Of a DNA stretch of 64,000 nt, positions 44,845 to 54,463 are shown one piece after another (the stretch's first letter is position 1; each line of letters opens with the position of its first letter). The notes under the pieces are model-generated. The model saw nothing but the letters and a program-made list of their open reading frames with translations. It ran no database searches and was not told the DNA's origin. The position numbers were made by a program, and so were the translations under genes. Source of the stretch: Virgibacillus proomii (GTDB lineage: Bacteria > Bacillota > Bacilli > Bacillales > Amphibacillaceae). The stretch covers positions 186,001 through 250,000 of the forward strand of contig NZ_JAHLNO010000028.1 in assembly GCF_018916875.1 (NCBI RefSeq), in the 5' to 3' direction.

Positions 44845-45195
44845 TTTAGTGTGAAAAAAACGAAAAGTTCGGGATGCGTAATTTTGCCGAGTAAACGGTT
44901 TGTAAGTAAAAAAGGAGCCGTATTTCTCTCATTTGAAAAATTTACTTGTAATTTTGCAAAAGATGAGAGAAAAGTGCTCCTATTTTTGATTCGTTGGCAT
45001 TTTGGCAGTAAGAGATCACTGTTTTTCAAGAACGTCTGCGAACTGAGGCTTTCAAGGAGAAAAAGTATCCCTTGAATGAAGTTCCACTTTCTCTCGTTAG
45101 AAGCTCTCCAGTTTGTACATCACTAACCAAGCACTTAAAAGCTTCACAGCTCGTGCTTCTAGTAAACTGATCCCCTCAAGCTTTTGTTCAGTCGC
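44845..45195. repeat. Hairpin repeat and degenerate copy of the 200-bp unit
   Basis: 44913-44981: AGGAGC...TTTCTCTCAT pairs imperfectly with ATGAGAGAAA...GCTCCT, a 69-bp hairpin related to 59949-60014. 45090-45170: CTCTCCAGTTTGTACATCAC and the following sequence are the tail of the 200-bp repeat. Confidence 0.65.
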
Positions 45196-46776
45196 TTACT
45201 TAGCCATGACGGAAAAGTTTTCCGTTACGGTTGCTTCTACGATTGTATATTTTTCAAAATATGCTCTAATCAACTCGACAGCATCTCTTTGAATTTCTTT
45301 AACAATCGGTTTATTTTGAAACATGGTGTAATCTCCACCACCACTTGCTCTATAGTTATTTAATACCACATGATAGCGGTCATGTTCCATAATTGGTTGA
45401 TCATGATAATGCAATTTCTCGACTCTTTCGCCAGCTGGCTTTGCTACATTTATGGTGTAGGTAATTCCTTCCCACATATCGTAATTATAGTGTTGGAGTT
45501 TTGGTTTCTCATAACTAGGGTTAACGATAATGTTTCCATCTTCACCCAGCATAAAGTAAGCTGCACTCTTTTCTAGAGCTGCTTTAATGTCTTTTCCTTG
45601 CAACTCTAAAACGACGAGCGTATTCGGATACATATAGTTAGCGACAACGTCACGCATAGTAACTGTAGACTTGAAGCCTTTGGAATTGTTATTTAGTAAT
45701 GACGTGACCGATATATCCACACCGCTTGCCTCCATTTGCACCTTTTGGATAAATTCAATAAATGGATGTTTTTTTATTCTAGCAAGAAAAGGATCATCAA
45801 TCGTCATATCACCTTTAATATAACCAACCGGTTGATCAAGCCATTTCTGGGTAGACTGTTCAATGTCTTCCGTTTCTAATAATATTTCCTTGTCAGGTGG
45901 TATATCAGATAAAAGTTGAACAGAAGCCTGCTTGTCCTTCACTTTCCATTCAGTTCCACTGTTTTCAAATACTACTTCAATCTCTCCATAGGCGATCCCA
46001 TTATTTCCAGGTTGGATAACTAATACATTATTAATACGACCGGTTAATTGTCGGTGTTGGTGACCAGTAAGTAGTATATCAATGCCATCAATCTGACATA
46101 TTTCATATCCTTGATTTTCACCTGTTAATGGTTCTGTTATTTCGTGAGTTTCAATATCCCGCTCGAACCCGCCGTGATAAGCAACAATTACTAAATCAGG
46201 TTGCTCCATTTTACGAACATAAGGAACTAATTCCTTTACAGTGGTAAGGGCATCAGCAAAATGAAGACCAGCAATATGTTTTTTTGATTCCCAATTGGGT
46301 ATATAATGGGTAGTCACACCAATAATAGCGACTTTTATACTTTTATTGATTATTTTAATGATATAAGGTGGTCCATATTTAGGCTTGTTGGTATTTTTAT
46401 CAATAATATTAGCTGAAATCCATGGATAGATTGACTGATCAATGGCTGCCTGTAAAATTTGTTGACCAAAATTAAATTCGTGATTCCCGATCACTCCGGC
46501 ATCAATGTTAATCATATTCATTGCTTTTATCATAGGATTAGGTTTGTCACTGTGTTGCTTTATATAATGGGTCATCAATGGTGTGCCTTGAATCAGATCT
46601 CCATTGTCAAGAACAAGTACATGATCAGATTTACTGCGAATCTCTTTTACTACAGTACTAAATCTTGCCAAGCTGCTATCAGCTTCTTGTTTTGTTCCAT
46701 AATTTATTGGCATAATATGACCATGAACATCACTTGTGTATAAAATTAGCAGCTTTGTATTATCGGTTTTCAACAT
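45196..46776 (-). CDS. 5'-nucleotidase/metallophosphoesterase (YunD-like family)
   Basis: A 526-residue calcineurin-type phosphoesterase with a C-terminal 5'-nucleotidase domain. Metal motifs are present: YTSDVHGHI (about 13), LDNGDLIQGT, GNHEFN, AYHGGFERD and LTGHQHRQ; the substrate domain contains YMPNTLVVLELQGKDIKAAL-like sequence and the RASGGGDYTMF motif. No signal peptide is visible, so it is probably cytoplasmic. I chose ATG 46776, five bases after AAAGGA; the ATG at 46782 overlaps that site. Substrate could be nucleoside 5'-phosphates, cyclic nucleotides or UDP-sugars. Confidence 0.87.
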   Translation of the reverse strand: MLKTDNTKLLILYTSDVHGHIMPINYGTKQEADSSLARFSTVVKEIRSKSDHVLVLDNGDLIQGTPLMTHYIKQHSDKPNPMIKAMNMINIDAGVIGNHEFNFGQQILQAAIDQSIYPWISANIIDKNTNKPKYGPPYIIKIINKSIKVAIIGVTTHYIPNWESKKHIAGLHFADALTTVKELVPYVRKMEQPDLVIVAYHGGFERDIETHEITEPLTGENQGYEICQIDGIDILLTGHQHRQLTGRINNVLVIQPGNNGIAYGEIEVVFENSGTEWKVKDKQASVQLLSDIPPDKEILLETEDIEQSTQKWLDQPVGYIKGDMTIDDPFLARIKKHPFIEFIQKVQMEASGVDISVTSLLNNNSKGFKSTVTMRDVVANYMYPNTLVVLELQGKDIKAALEKSAAYFMLGEDGNIIVNPSYEKPKLQHYNYDMWEGITYTINVAKPAGERVEKLHYHDQPIMEHDRYHVVLNNYRASGGGDYTMFQNKPIVKEIQRDAVELIRAYFEKYTIVEATVTENFSVMAK

Positions 46777-47001
46777 AAGCATCCTTTCTTATCGTTAAGA
46801 AATTGGATTGGACATCGTAAAAATTTTTATTTTTTTAAGAAGTATATGTTCCAAAAAAGATAAAAAGATCGAAAAGTTGGCTGTCATCATTTTAACAGAT
46901 TTTTTGAATATTCTCCATACAATGCAGTTTCGACTTTCCTCTTGCTCAAGAAGCTTAAAGTTAGTCATCTGTGGGAATGAAAGACCCCGGATGAAACCTT
47001 T

Positions 47002-47798
47002 CTAGACAATTTTTCGCCGAATCCGTGCGGAGATAAAGTCAATTATAGTTACAACGATAATAATGGCTAATAAAATTAATCCCATTTCGTTCCAGTTGCG
47101 GTTACTGGAAGCGAAAATAATCATTGTACCGATCTTACCAGCAATACCTAAAATGGCTGAAGCCCTAATATCTACTTCAAAGCGGTAGATCGCATAGGAT
47201 AAAAACTTGGGAATAATTTGTGGGATAACACCATAAAAAAGAATTTGAATTTTGTTTGCTCCATTTGCTTCGGTTGCTTCAATAACTTTCATATCAATCG
47301 ATTCAATGACTTCTGAATAAAGCTTTCCCAGCATTCCAGTTGAACCAATTGCAATCGCCAGAACACCTGCAAAAGTATTGGGACCAACAGCTACAACAAA
47401 TAAAATAGCAAAAATAATATCTGGGAATACACGTACTGCTGATAAAATCCATTTGCCAATGGTAGCAAGGATTTTACTGCCTGTCATATTTTTTGCAGCT
47501 AGAAAGTCTAATGGGATAGCTAATATTGCTGCCCCCCATTAGTGATCCAGCAAAGGCAATAAACACCGTCTCCCAAATCTTTAGAGCAATCTCTCCTGTA
47601 GCTGACCAACCCGGACTAAATAGTTTAGGTATAACATGGTCAAAATACTTAGCATCCATTCAAATGCTCTTTCCCAGTCGATTTCAATCCCTAGGAACGT
47701 CCAAATATAAATGGTAATCAAAGCTAAAGCAATGAGGATATACTTTACTTCTTAAACACAGACTTTGGCTGCTTTGGAGGTAATGAATAAGAGCTCAT
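47002..47798 (-). pseudogene. phnE: Broken phosphonate ABC permease (PhnE)
   Basis: ATG 47798 begins MSSYSLPPKQPKSVFKK and meets a stop; shifted frames continue with KYILIALALITIYIWTFLGI, then the stretch at 47659-47530 (KLFSPGWSATGEIALKIWET), then after a shift at a G-run near 47535 the C-terminal 161 residues with VFPDIIFAILFVVAVGPNTF and the EATEANGANKIQ coupling motif. At least three frameshifts break it. The upstream phnD fragment joins directly and phnC is missing. Confidence 0.82.
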
Positions 47799-48140
47799 TA
47801 GCAAGGATATAGCCAAATGCAGGGATAAAGCCAATATGCACCCTGATTAGCCCCCATTGCCTCCACTAGGCTATTGTAATTAGTCATTACTTCTCCTTTT
47901 ACCTCAATATCTAACTCTTCGCTTAAGCGTTTTGCCAATGGTTCTACTGTATCGGCGATCGTGTCAGAATCTTGGGAAGGGACAAAACCCATAACCAACT
48001 GATCAGGTTTTCCCGTTTGCGTTTCACTTTTTTTACCATTGGTACCGCTTTCCTTCATCATTAGAATCGTCAGAACTTCCACAGGCAGCCAGTACGACAG
48101 CCAAAATAAGTACAATAAACAGATTGTACCACTTTTTCAT
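47799..48140 (-). pseudogene. phnD: Truncated phosphonate-binding lipoprotein (PhnD)
   Basis: ATG 48140 follows GGAGGTCTAA and starts with a lipoprotein signal, MKKWYNLFIVLILAVVLAAC. After a frameshift near 48050 the sequence reads LVMGFVPSQDSDTIADTVEP, EVMTNYNSLVEAMGANQG and IGFIPAFGYILA, the N-terminal third of PhnD. It ends at the ATG of phnE: the rest of PhnD and the whole phnC ATPase gene are deleted. The system cannot import phosphonate. Confidence 0.83.
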
Positions 48141-48504
48141 TTAGACCTCCTAATAAAGATACAATTTAAAAAAACCCTACACCTTTATTAAATATTATTT
48201 TAATTAAAATTTCTACACTAACTTCATAATATTTTAAATTTTTTTAATGTGAGACTACTAAAAATCAATGATCCAATGTTAAGGTTTTAATGAAATTTTT
48301 AGGTAATAAATAGTATAAGGTATTACTCCTTAAAAGATTGTAAGTATGATATGCTTCAAAATAGGAAACAATAATTACTTTAGTGAAAGAAATGTCAGCC
48401 ATGCAGTGGTAAGATTATTATTTGGGCAGAAAATAACAATAACAAAAGCTTAATTAGCCAGACTTAACAATCAGTGTCTGGTAGAGAAAATCTTATCATT
48501 AAAA
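48141..48504. other. Gap, AT-rich, nothing recognised
   Basis: Contains no convincing frame or hairpin besides A/T runs; the former phnD promoter would lie near 48180-48230. Confidence 0.35.
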
Positions 48505-48722
48505 TTTTGTAATATTATTGCATCTGAGGTGACGTAAGAGTCCGCTCCGAGGGTTATAGAGAATAGAAAGGCGTCTAAGTGCTGAGATAACGGCACCTAA
48601 ACGCCCGATTCGTTTAGATAACAGGACAAGGAAAACTACGACAGCGACGCATCGCACGCAGAAAAAGCGTTCTTCTTTTTCAAGGACAAGGAAAACTACG
48701 ACAGCGACGCATCGCACGCAGC
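48505..48722 (+). repeat. Truncated bcr1-like frame with two 60-bp units
   Basis: Left module (GTCTAAGTGCTGAGATAACG, CACCTAAACGCCCGATTCGT), then two exact 60-bp units (GCATCGCACGCAG at 48649 and 48709). The right module is missing and the second unit runs directly into the diacylglycerol kinase relic. Confidence 0.75.
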
Positions 48723-49480
48723 ATGCATTATTTCTATATAATGGGAATGCCGGTCAGGATGGCTTAGAAGAAAAATTGGCAGCAACCTTATTATATACGG
48801 TACATACTGGCTTAAATGCCATTGCTCCCTTGCGAAAGCGCCCCACTGTTGCCGTATTACCCGGAGGTACATGTAATGATTTTTAGTAGAATGCTGAGAA
48901 TGCCGCAGCAATTAAAGGAGACACATCTGTAATTGTAAACGGCAAAATTGTCGATGTGGATGTTGGGAAAGCGAATGATACGTATTTCCTTAATTTTTGG
49001 GAGATCGGATTAGTTGCAAAAACATCACAAAACATAGATGAAGGGAAAAAGAGAAATTTAGGGGTATTTAGTTACTATATTAGTACGCTTAAAACCGTTA
49101 GTAAAACAACAAGCTTCCGCTACTCTATCCTAACTGGCAATAATACGTATTAGGGAGAAGTTCGTCATGATTTTAGTATTAAACGGGCGATTTTTAGGTA
49201 CACAGGAGATTCCGATAGCAAACCTTCAACCAGATGATGGAAAATTAGATGTGCTTATAGTAAAAAATTCCAATCTTGCTTTTTTTCGCGAACTCTTATC
49301 ATTGAATGACCCAGATACAAAGTTAGCTTATCTTAACGAAATTATGTACTTACAAACGGATTCCTTATATATTAAACAGAGAAACCAAAAGAAGTAGATA
49401 TGGATGGAGAAATTGCTTTAGGAACACCTTCTAAAATTACATTATTACCTTGTCATTTACAAATGATTCAAGCAAGATAA
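48723..49480 (+). pseudogene. Broken diacylglycerol/lipid kinase
   Basis: Across frames: YNGNAGQDGLEEKLA, RPTVAVLPGGTCNDF (the catalytic PGGTxND motif), then after a stop IVDVDVGKANDTYFLNFWEI and EGKKRNLGVFSYYISTLKTV, MILVLNGRFLGTQEIPIANL, QPDDGKLDVLIVKNSN, and a last piece VDMDGEIALGTPSKITLLPC before TAA 49480. This is the DAGK catalytic fold of DagK/YegS-type lipid kinases. At least three breaks (near 48883, 49153 and 49380) and a missing N-terminus make it inactive. Confidence 0.83.
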
Positions 49481-49955
49481 TAAAAATAACTTAAATAGAA
49501 GTTTAAAACGTCCAGTAAAAATGACTTTGAATTTCATCATACATTAGAATAGGTAAAAATTCAGAGTTGAATTTTAGATGAGGTAATGGAAATTTTAATT
49601 TCGCATGTAAGGTAATGTACTTTTTCTAAACTTTAATAATTTAGAAATAAAAAAGCGAAAGATAGCGGCACTTAAATGTCCGATTCGTTCGGGTCGACAG
49701 AACAATAAAGCTTTGACAGCGACATACTTTGGTTTTTTTCAAGGATGTAAAACGTCGACAATGGCACACATGATTTTCCCACGTCGTTTGATCTTAGCCG
49801 AACTCCGTCTTTTTATCTTCTTCATGTGAAAAGCATTTTAAAAGACAAAACAACACGAATTTTTATCGGGAATTGTATTGTTTGATGAATCTTATTAAAG
49901 TAATTTTACGTACTATTATACATATCTAGTATTTTTTGTAGAGAGGGGAAGTAGA
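49481..49955. repeat. Gap with a degenerate bcr1/array relic
   Basis: 49600-49760 contains GATAGCGGCACTTAAATGTC, CGATTCGTTCGGGTCGACAG and CTTTGACAGCGACATACTTT, diverged pieces of the left module and 60-bp unit. The promoter of the ABC gene lies in 49880-49940. Confidence 0.55.
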
Positions 49956-50651
49956 TTGAAAGCGTTAGAGGTGATTGAAGTAACGACAGAAATTGATCAA
50001 AAGAAACTTATTGATCATGCCTCATTTTCATTGCCTCAAGGAACCATTACGGCACTTGTGGGGCATAACGGTGCTGGAAAATCAACGTTACTAAAAACAA
50101 TAATGGGAATGATAAAAAAGGCTCAAGGGAAAATAATCATTAACGAGTCTTTCCATCAAGATGACGATTTTATAACGTTTAAGCTATTACTCTCGTACCT
50201 TCCTGAAGAACCGATGTTGTTAACAGAATTAACAGTTATGCAGCATTTTCAGCTTTATGGAATGAGCTATGAAATAGCAAAAAATGAGTTGAACGAACGA
50301 ATTGATCGAATGGTAAAAGGGTTTGAGCTTGTAGATAAGCTTGACGAATATCCTGAATCGTTGTCCAAAGGAATGAGACAAAAGGTGCAAACGATTTGTG
50401 CGCTCTTGCCGGATACACCGTTGTTATTGATTGATGAACCATTTATGGGATTAGATATTTATGCCGTAGACTATTTCGAACAGTTGATGAAAGAGAAAAC
50501 AGAAATTGGAACAACCGTTCTTGTTACTAGCCATCAGCTGGAGCGGATGAAGGGAATAGCTGATGCCTTTATTATGCTAAAGGAAGGGAAAATCCACAGT
50601 CAAGGACCGATTGATCAATTTGCAACGATAGATAGGAGAATTAAGAAATGA
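49956..50651 (+). CDS. ABC transporter ATP-binding protein (EcsA-like)
   Basis: A 231-residue ATPase. Walker A GHNGAGKSTLLK (about 36-47), signature SLSKGMRQKVQTI, Walker B LLLIDEPFMGLDIY and the switch His in VLVTSHQLERM are intact. TTG 49956 is the start, behind GAGAGGGGAAG. It overlaps the next gene by four bases. The pair resembles the EcsAB transporter, which affects secretion and competence in Bacilli, but the cargo is unknown. Confidence 0.87.
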   Translation: MKALEVIEVTTEIDQKKLIDHASFSLPQGTITALVGHNGAGKSTLLKTIMGMIKKAQGKIIINESFHQDDDFITFKLLLSYLPEEPMLLTELTVMQHFQLYGMSYEIAKNELNERIDRMVKGFELVDKLDEYPESLSKGMRQKVQTICALLPDTPLLLIDEPFMGLDIYAVDYFEQLMKEKTEIGTTVLVTSHQLERMKGIADAFIMLKEGKIHSQGPIDQFATIDRRIKK

Positions 50652-52063
50652 TTCGGCGTCCATCGCTTTTGAAGAGTTTCTTATTCATCCGAAGAAACCG
50701 GTTTAAAAAGAAACGAAAATTGAATAAAATGGCTTTAGAGCTGCTACTGGATAAAACAACCGCTATTTATGCAGGATTACTATTTACTTACTTGTTTGCC
50801 GCCATGTTTATCTTTGGTGATGTTATGGCAGAATTTAATAATTACTTTTTATTTGTAGAAGAACATGCGCAGAAAGGGTTTTGGCTATTAACTGCTGCTT
50901 TACCGATCCGATATGTGTTCAATGCTTTTCGTGAACCGGGTGTCTTGTTTTCCACTGCTGAATATCAATTGTCATTACTACCGTATAAAAGGGAAAGTAT
51001 TTGGTTTTTGACATTGGTGGAAAGATGGATAAAGAAGCTGATCATTTATGTCTTTATTGGTGGAATTGCTGCACTTTTAACGCCTATTGATACAAAAATT
51101 ATTTTTATGTTTGTTAGTTTGATTCTCGGTTTTGATATTTTCATGTCGGTCCCTCAGTGGAAGTTATTTCAACAGCGGTTGTCTGTTAAAATAGGACTCT
51201 TTTTATGGATGCTTATAATCAGTGGAATTGGTTTTCTGGTAAATAGTGAAAGGGTAGGAATTGCAATCGTTGGAGCAATTGTCTTCGTAAATATCATTCT
51301 AATACCACGTTTGTTTTGGCAAATAAATTGGTCAAAAGTAACGGAAATTAGTGATTTCACGCTTTGGCGAATGCAGCTAGCTGGATTTGCTTCGAAAACT
51401 AAGTTTAGGCGGCCTAAAAGCTATACGATATTTCAAAATAGCTATAAACAAAAGCAGCCATTTCAATCAACAGTACAGATGTATAATCGTTTATGGAAAT
51501 TATATGTTATGAAACAGCATGAATTAATCTTTCGTTCTCTTGGTTCGCTTTTTATCTTGCTGACTGTTTTTATATTTGTACCTAAATGGCTATTTTTTGT
51601 TGGCGTAGCTGTTACAATTTATGTGTATACTTCAATAGCTTCTAGCTTTTACTTAGATCGGTTTAGTAATGATATGATACAGATACTACCATGGTCACTT
51701 GAAGACTATAAAAAAGGTTTCCTCAAATTGGCACATATTGGAATCCTGCTCTTATTTATCCCAATAATTATTTTTTATATTTTATATCCCACTTGGTGGA
51801 TACCTTTACATGCACTGCTGTTTTGGACTTCGTATATTTATTTAATGCATGTAAAAATAACCAAAACAAACCAGATGATAAAAAACCAAAAATTCGTTTC
51901 ACAGCTAGAAGAGAGTCTCGGGTATTTATCTGTTATTTGTATAGCTATCAGTGGAATATATCCAGCTGTTTCCATGAGCTCTTTCCTATTTGTTTTTCTA
52001 CTTTATTCCAAATTAAATAAAAGTAAGTCTCCAGCTCAAGATCAAGTGTCAAATGAAGGGTAA
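50648..52063 (+). CDS. ABC transporter permease (EcsB-like)
   Basis: A 471-residue membrane protein with about eight to ten hydrophobic segments: after a basic N-terminus (RRNRFKKKRKL), pairs at about 35-60, 75-92, 130-180, 195-225, 300-345 and 365-440. ATG 50648 overlaps the ATPase gene, so translation is coupled. It is longer than B. subtilis EcsB (about 400). Family call is by layout and partner; the cargo is unknown. Confidence 0.75.
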   Translation: MIRRPSLLKSFLFIRRNRFKKKRKLNKMALELLLDKTTAIYAGLLFTYLFAAMFIFGDVMAEFNNYFLFVEEHAQKGFWLLTAALPIRYVFNAFREPGVLFSTAEYQLSLLPYKRESIWFLTLVERWIKKLIIYVFIGGIAALLTPIDTKIIFMFVSLILGFDIFMSVPQWKLFQQRLSVKIGLFLWMLIISGIGFLVNSERVGIAIVGAIVFVNIILIPRLFWQINWSKVTEISDFTLWRMQLAGFASKTKFRRPKSYTIFQNSYKQKQPFQSTVQMYNRLWKLYVMKQHELIFRSLGSLFILLTVFIFVPKWLFFVGVAVTIYVYTSIASSFYLDRFSNDMIQILPWSLEDYKKGFLKLAHIGILLLFIPIIIFYILYPTWWIPLHALLFWTSYIYLMHVKITKTNQMIKNQKFVSQLEESLGYLSVICIAISGIYPAVSMSSFLFVFLLYSKLNKSKSPAQDQVSNEG

Positions 52064-52167
52064 AATGAGAGATTGAGTAATGGTTCGAATTGGCATGGTT
52101 TTATGATTTTTGAGAGAAAAATAGAGCGTGCTATTGAAGTTTTCACTGTGATAATAAAGGGGGAAAT

Positions 52168-52635
52168 ATGATGAACTACGATCGTTTATTAAAAGAGAAA
52201 CAAGAAAATAATTCGCTTAAATTATTTGTTGTTTTATCGAAGGCTTATCGTAGTCTAATGGAACAAGTAGAAGCAGATATTCAAAGCAGAGGGCTTAATT
52301 TAACTGATTTTGCTGTATTGGAATTGCTTTATCATAAAGGTGCTCAGCCATTAAAAGTAATAGGTAAAAAAATTCTACTAACAAGTGGAAGTATTACGTA
52401 TGTAGTGAATAAATTGGAGAATAAGCGTTATTTAGTCCGAATTCCCAATCATCATGACCGTCGTGTTACGTTCGCAAAAATTACTGATAAAGGTGCTGAT
52501 TTACTTCACCATATCTTTCCTGGGCACTGGGCAAGAATTGAAGAAATTACTAGCGGTTTAAACGAAACGGAAAAGGTAATGGCAATTGACTTATTACGTA
52601 AGTTGGGAAATCGATTCAGCATGTATCAGCTGTAA
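52168..52635 (+). CDS. MarR-family transcriptional regulator
   Basis: A 155-residue dimeric winged-helix regulator: N-terminal helices, DNA-binding core about 45-110 with LTDFAVLELLYHKGAQPLKV, GSITYVVNKLENKRYLVR and DHRR-type wing motif HHDRRVTFAKITDKG. Start ATG 52168 with AAGGGGGAAAT upstream; the following ATG codon is an equally possible start. It follows the ABC pair by about 100 bases and may control it; ligand unknown. Confidence 0.9.
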   Translation: MMNYDRLLKEKQENNSLKLFVVLSKAYRSLMEQVEADIQSRGLNLTDFAVLELLYHKGAQPLKVIGKKILLTSGSITYVVNKLENKRYLVRIPNHHDRRVTFAKITDKGADLLHHIFPGHWARIEEITSGLNETEKVMAIDLLRKLGNRFSMYQL

Positions 52636-52696
52636 AAAAATCTTCTATGTAGGCTACTTCACCATTCGTTTCCTTAAACCAATTCACTTAAAAACT

Positions 52697-53169
52697 AGAG
52701 TTTTTAATTATGCTGCATCTAAGGCTCCTACTTCAAGTGTTGTAGAGAATGCGAAGAAGTCTAAGCAGGAGATAATGGAATCTAAATGCCTGATTCGTTC
52801 AGGTCGACTGGACAAGGAAAAACTTCCTGAGTAGGTATCGCACGCAGAAAAAGTGCATTCTTTTTCAAGGACAGAGTTGATTTGGCAGCGACGCATCGCA
52901 CGTAGAAAAAGCATTCTTCTTTTTCAAGGACAGAGTTGCTTCGGTAGCGACGCATCGCACGTAGAAAAAGCATTCTTCTTTTTCAAGGACAGAGTTGCTT
53001 CGGTAGCGACGCATCGCACGCAGAAAAAGCGTTCTTCTTTTTCAAGGACAAGAAAATCTCGATAACGGCACATTGCGATTTTTTAATGATGCCCGAGATT
53101 TTAGCCTTTGTTCTACTTCTATCAGTAGAGGATGAAGGAAAAGCTTTACTGATAGAAGTTGTACTTTAT
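52697..53169 (+). repeat. 60-bp array in a complete bcr1-like frame
   Basis: Left module GCTCCTACTTCAAGTGTTGT ... GTCTAAGCAGGAGATAATGG, CCTGATTCGTTCAGG. Four units of about 59 bp follow (conserved TATCGCACGCAG or GCATCGCACGTAG at 52837, 52893, 52952 and 53011). The right module has a hairpin CTTCTATCAGTA (53116-53127) with TACTGATAGAAG (53147-53158) and ends in ACTTTAT (53163-53169). Confidence 0.78.
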
Positions 53170-53216
53170 ATAAATGGTTTCAATAAAATAGGGTAATTCT
53201 CCTCTCTTTTTTTTGC

Positions 53217-53307
53217 ACTATAGGAAAGTATAAAACTTTATGGTTTATAGTATAAGAAAAACGATAGCTTTCGCCATAAAGACTTGGCGACAAGCCAAGT
53301 TTTTCTA
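53217..53307 (+). repeat. 91-bp hairpin element, copy 1
   Basis: ACTATAGGAAAGTATAAAAC to ACTTGGCGACAAGCCAAGTT plus TTTCTA. Contains an inner ACTATA...TATAGT palindrome and the terminator-like stem CTTGGC/GCCAAG with a T-run. Four copies occur in this window. Confidence 0.85.
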
Positions 53308-53585
53308 AAAAATGGGGAATAGGAATAAGTGAAATAGGGAAGAAGGTATAATGTCTCTACTTAGAAGTTCTTAACTAGTTTTCGACTACCTCGATTTTCT
53401 TTGTCTACACTTTAGAATGAAAATTTCTTGTACAGGTTGATTTGATATCGTTAAGTGAATAAGCAAGGTCAGACTAGAACCATCTGTGCTAAGATTTTAT
53501 ACTATTGGAGTTTTTATAGGCCAAAAGAAATATGTCAAAAGCATGACAAATAGGATGCTATTTTTCATGACTTTGGCCTTTTTTT

Positions 53586-53674
53586 ACTATAGGAAAGTAT
53601 AAAATTTTAGGGTTTATAATATAAGAAAAACTACAGCTTTCGCTAAAGACTTGGCGACAAGCCAAGTTTTTCTA
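53586..53674 (+). repeat. 91-bp hairpin element, copy 2
   Basis: Same sequence plan as copy 1, shortened by two or three bases near TTTCGCTAAAGA. It lies just ahead of the glutaredoxin-like gene. Confidence 0.85.
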
Positions 53675-53715
53675 ACGTTTTTGTTATTTTGTCCCAATTG
53701 AAAGGGGGTTAAAAA

Positions 53716-53937
53716 GTGGAAGAACCAGATATACTTGTTTATATTAGTGACTACAATAAGGAATGCGAAAAAGTAATACAAAACTTAAAAAAGTGGAAGA
53801 TTCCTTATGAAACAAAAAATATCAATGAAAATAATCATATGAAGGAGTTACAGGATAAAGGTATATACGGCATACCAGCAATGTATAGCCTTGGCTTATT
53901 AAATAATTCATGTTTCCTATTACAGCTCATTCTATGA
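53716..53937 (+). CDS. Truncated glutaredoxin-like protein
   Basis: A 73-residue frame starting at GTG 53716 after GAAAGGGGGTT, with ILVYISDYNKECEKVIQNL and GIYGIPAMYSLG. The usual CxxC site has only one cysteine (NKEC), and the C-terminal strand of the fold is missing: a one-base shift near 53910 would continue with YYSSFYDGYKNDPK. It is therefore either a monothiol, shortened protein or a frameshifted pseudogene. I favour the latter. Confidence 0.5.
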   Translation: MEEPDILVYISDYNKECEKVIQNLKKWKIPYETKNINENNHMKELQDKGIYGIPAMYSLGLLNNSCFLLQLIL

Positions 53938-54021
53938 TGGTTATAAAAATGATCCAAAGTAATCACACACATGAAGGAGTAGTCATAAACTGTAAGAAAA
54001 GATAAAGAAGGTGTGTAGGAA

Positions 54022-54429
54022 ATGTATTATGGCCCTTATTTTGATTATGTCAATCATGATGATGATGGTTTTCGAAATTATCCTTTTTCTATACCTTATC
54101 CACCTTATTTTGAAAATAACCCGGGACAAATGGGTTTCTTTGGGAATATGCAACAAAGCCTACAAGCAAATCTGCAAACTCCTTATGATTACTTCACTAA
54201 GCCGCCACAACCAATGAATTGGCCGGGAATAAAATCAGAATCATCCCAACAAAACGCACAACAAAATACAAACCCACAAGCAAATTATCCGCCAAATCAA
54301 CCACCTGGTCCAGGGCAAGCATTAAATTTAGATAAGATGTTATCTACGGTAGGTCAATTAGCTAATACGTATCATCAAGTTTCCCCAATTTTTAAGCAGT
54401 TCGGCTCGTTAATAAAAACATTCAGATGA
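54022..54429 (+). CDS. YppG-like protein
   Basis: A 135-residue polar protein with a Tyr/Pro/Asn-rich N-terminal half (about 1-100, including NYPPNQPPGPGQ) and a conserved C-terminal helix, NLDKMLSTVGQLANTYHQVS ending FGSLIKTFR, the hallmark of YppG proteins of Bacilli. Start ATG 54022 with GTAGGAA upstream. A terminator follows. In B. subtilis yppG is of unknown function; spore or coat association is possible from composition but not shown. Confidence 0.83.
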   Translation: MYYGPYFDYVNHDDDGFRNYPFSIPYPPYFENNPGQMGFFGNMQQSLQANLQTPYDYFTKPPQPMNWPGIKSESSQQNAQQNTNPQANYPPNQPPGPGQALNLDKMLSTVGQLANTYHQVSPIFKQFGSLIKTFR

Positions 54430-54463
54430 AAAAGCTGATGTTTCCTTTCATCAGCTTTTTTAT
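54428..54463 (+). terminator. Terminator of the yppG-like gene
   Basis: AAAAAGCTGATG pairs with CATCAGCTTTTTT, an almost perfect stem, followed by ATACG. Confidence 0.88.

Noticed and set aside
46808-47005. 65-codon gene between the nucleotidase and phnE relic
   Set aside because: No ribosome binding site and no family pattern.
47530-47545. phnE break as a simple sequencing error at a G-run
   Set aside because: One homopolymer error is possible, but other frameshifts and the phnD/phnC deletion show the locus is truly broken.
48696-48911. Minus-strand gene across the array and kinase relic
   Set aside because: Opposite strand of recognisable diacylglycerol kinase sequence.
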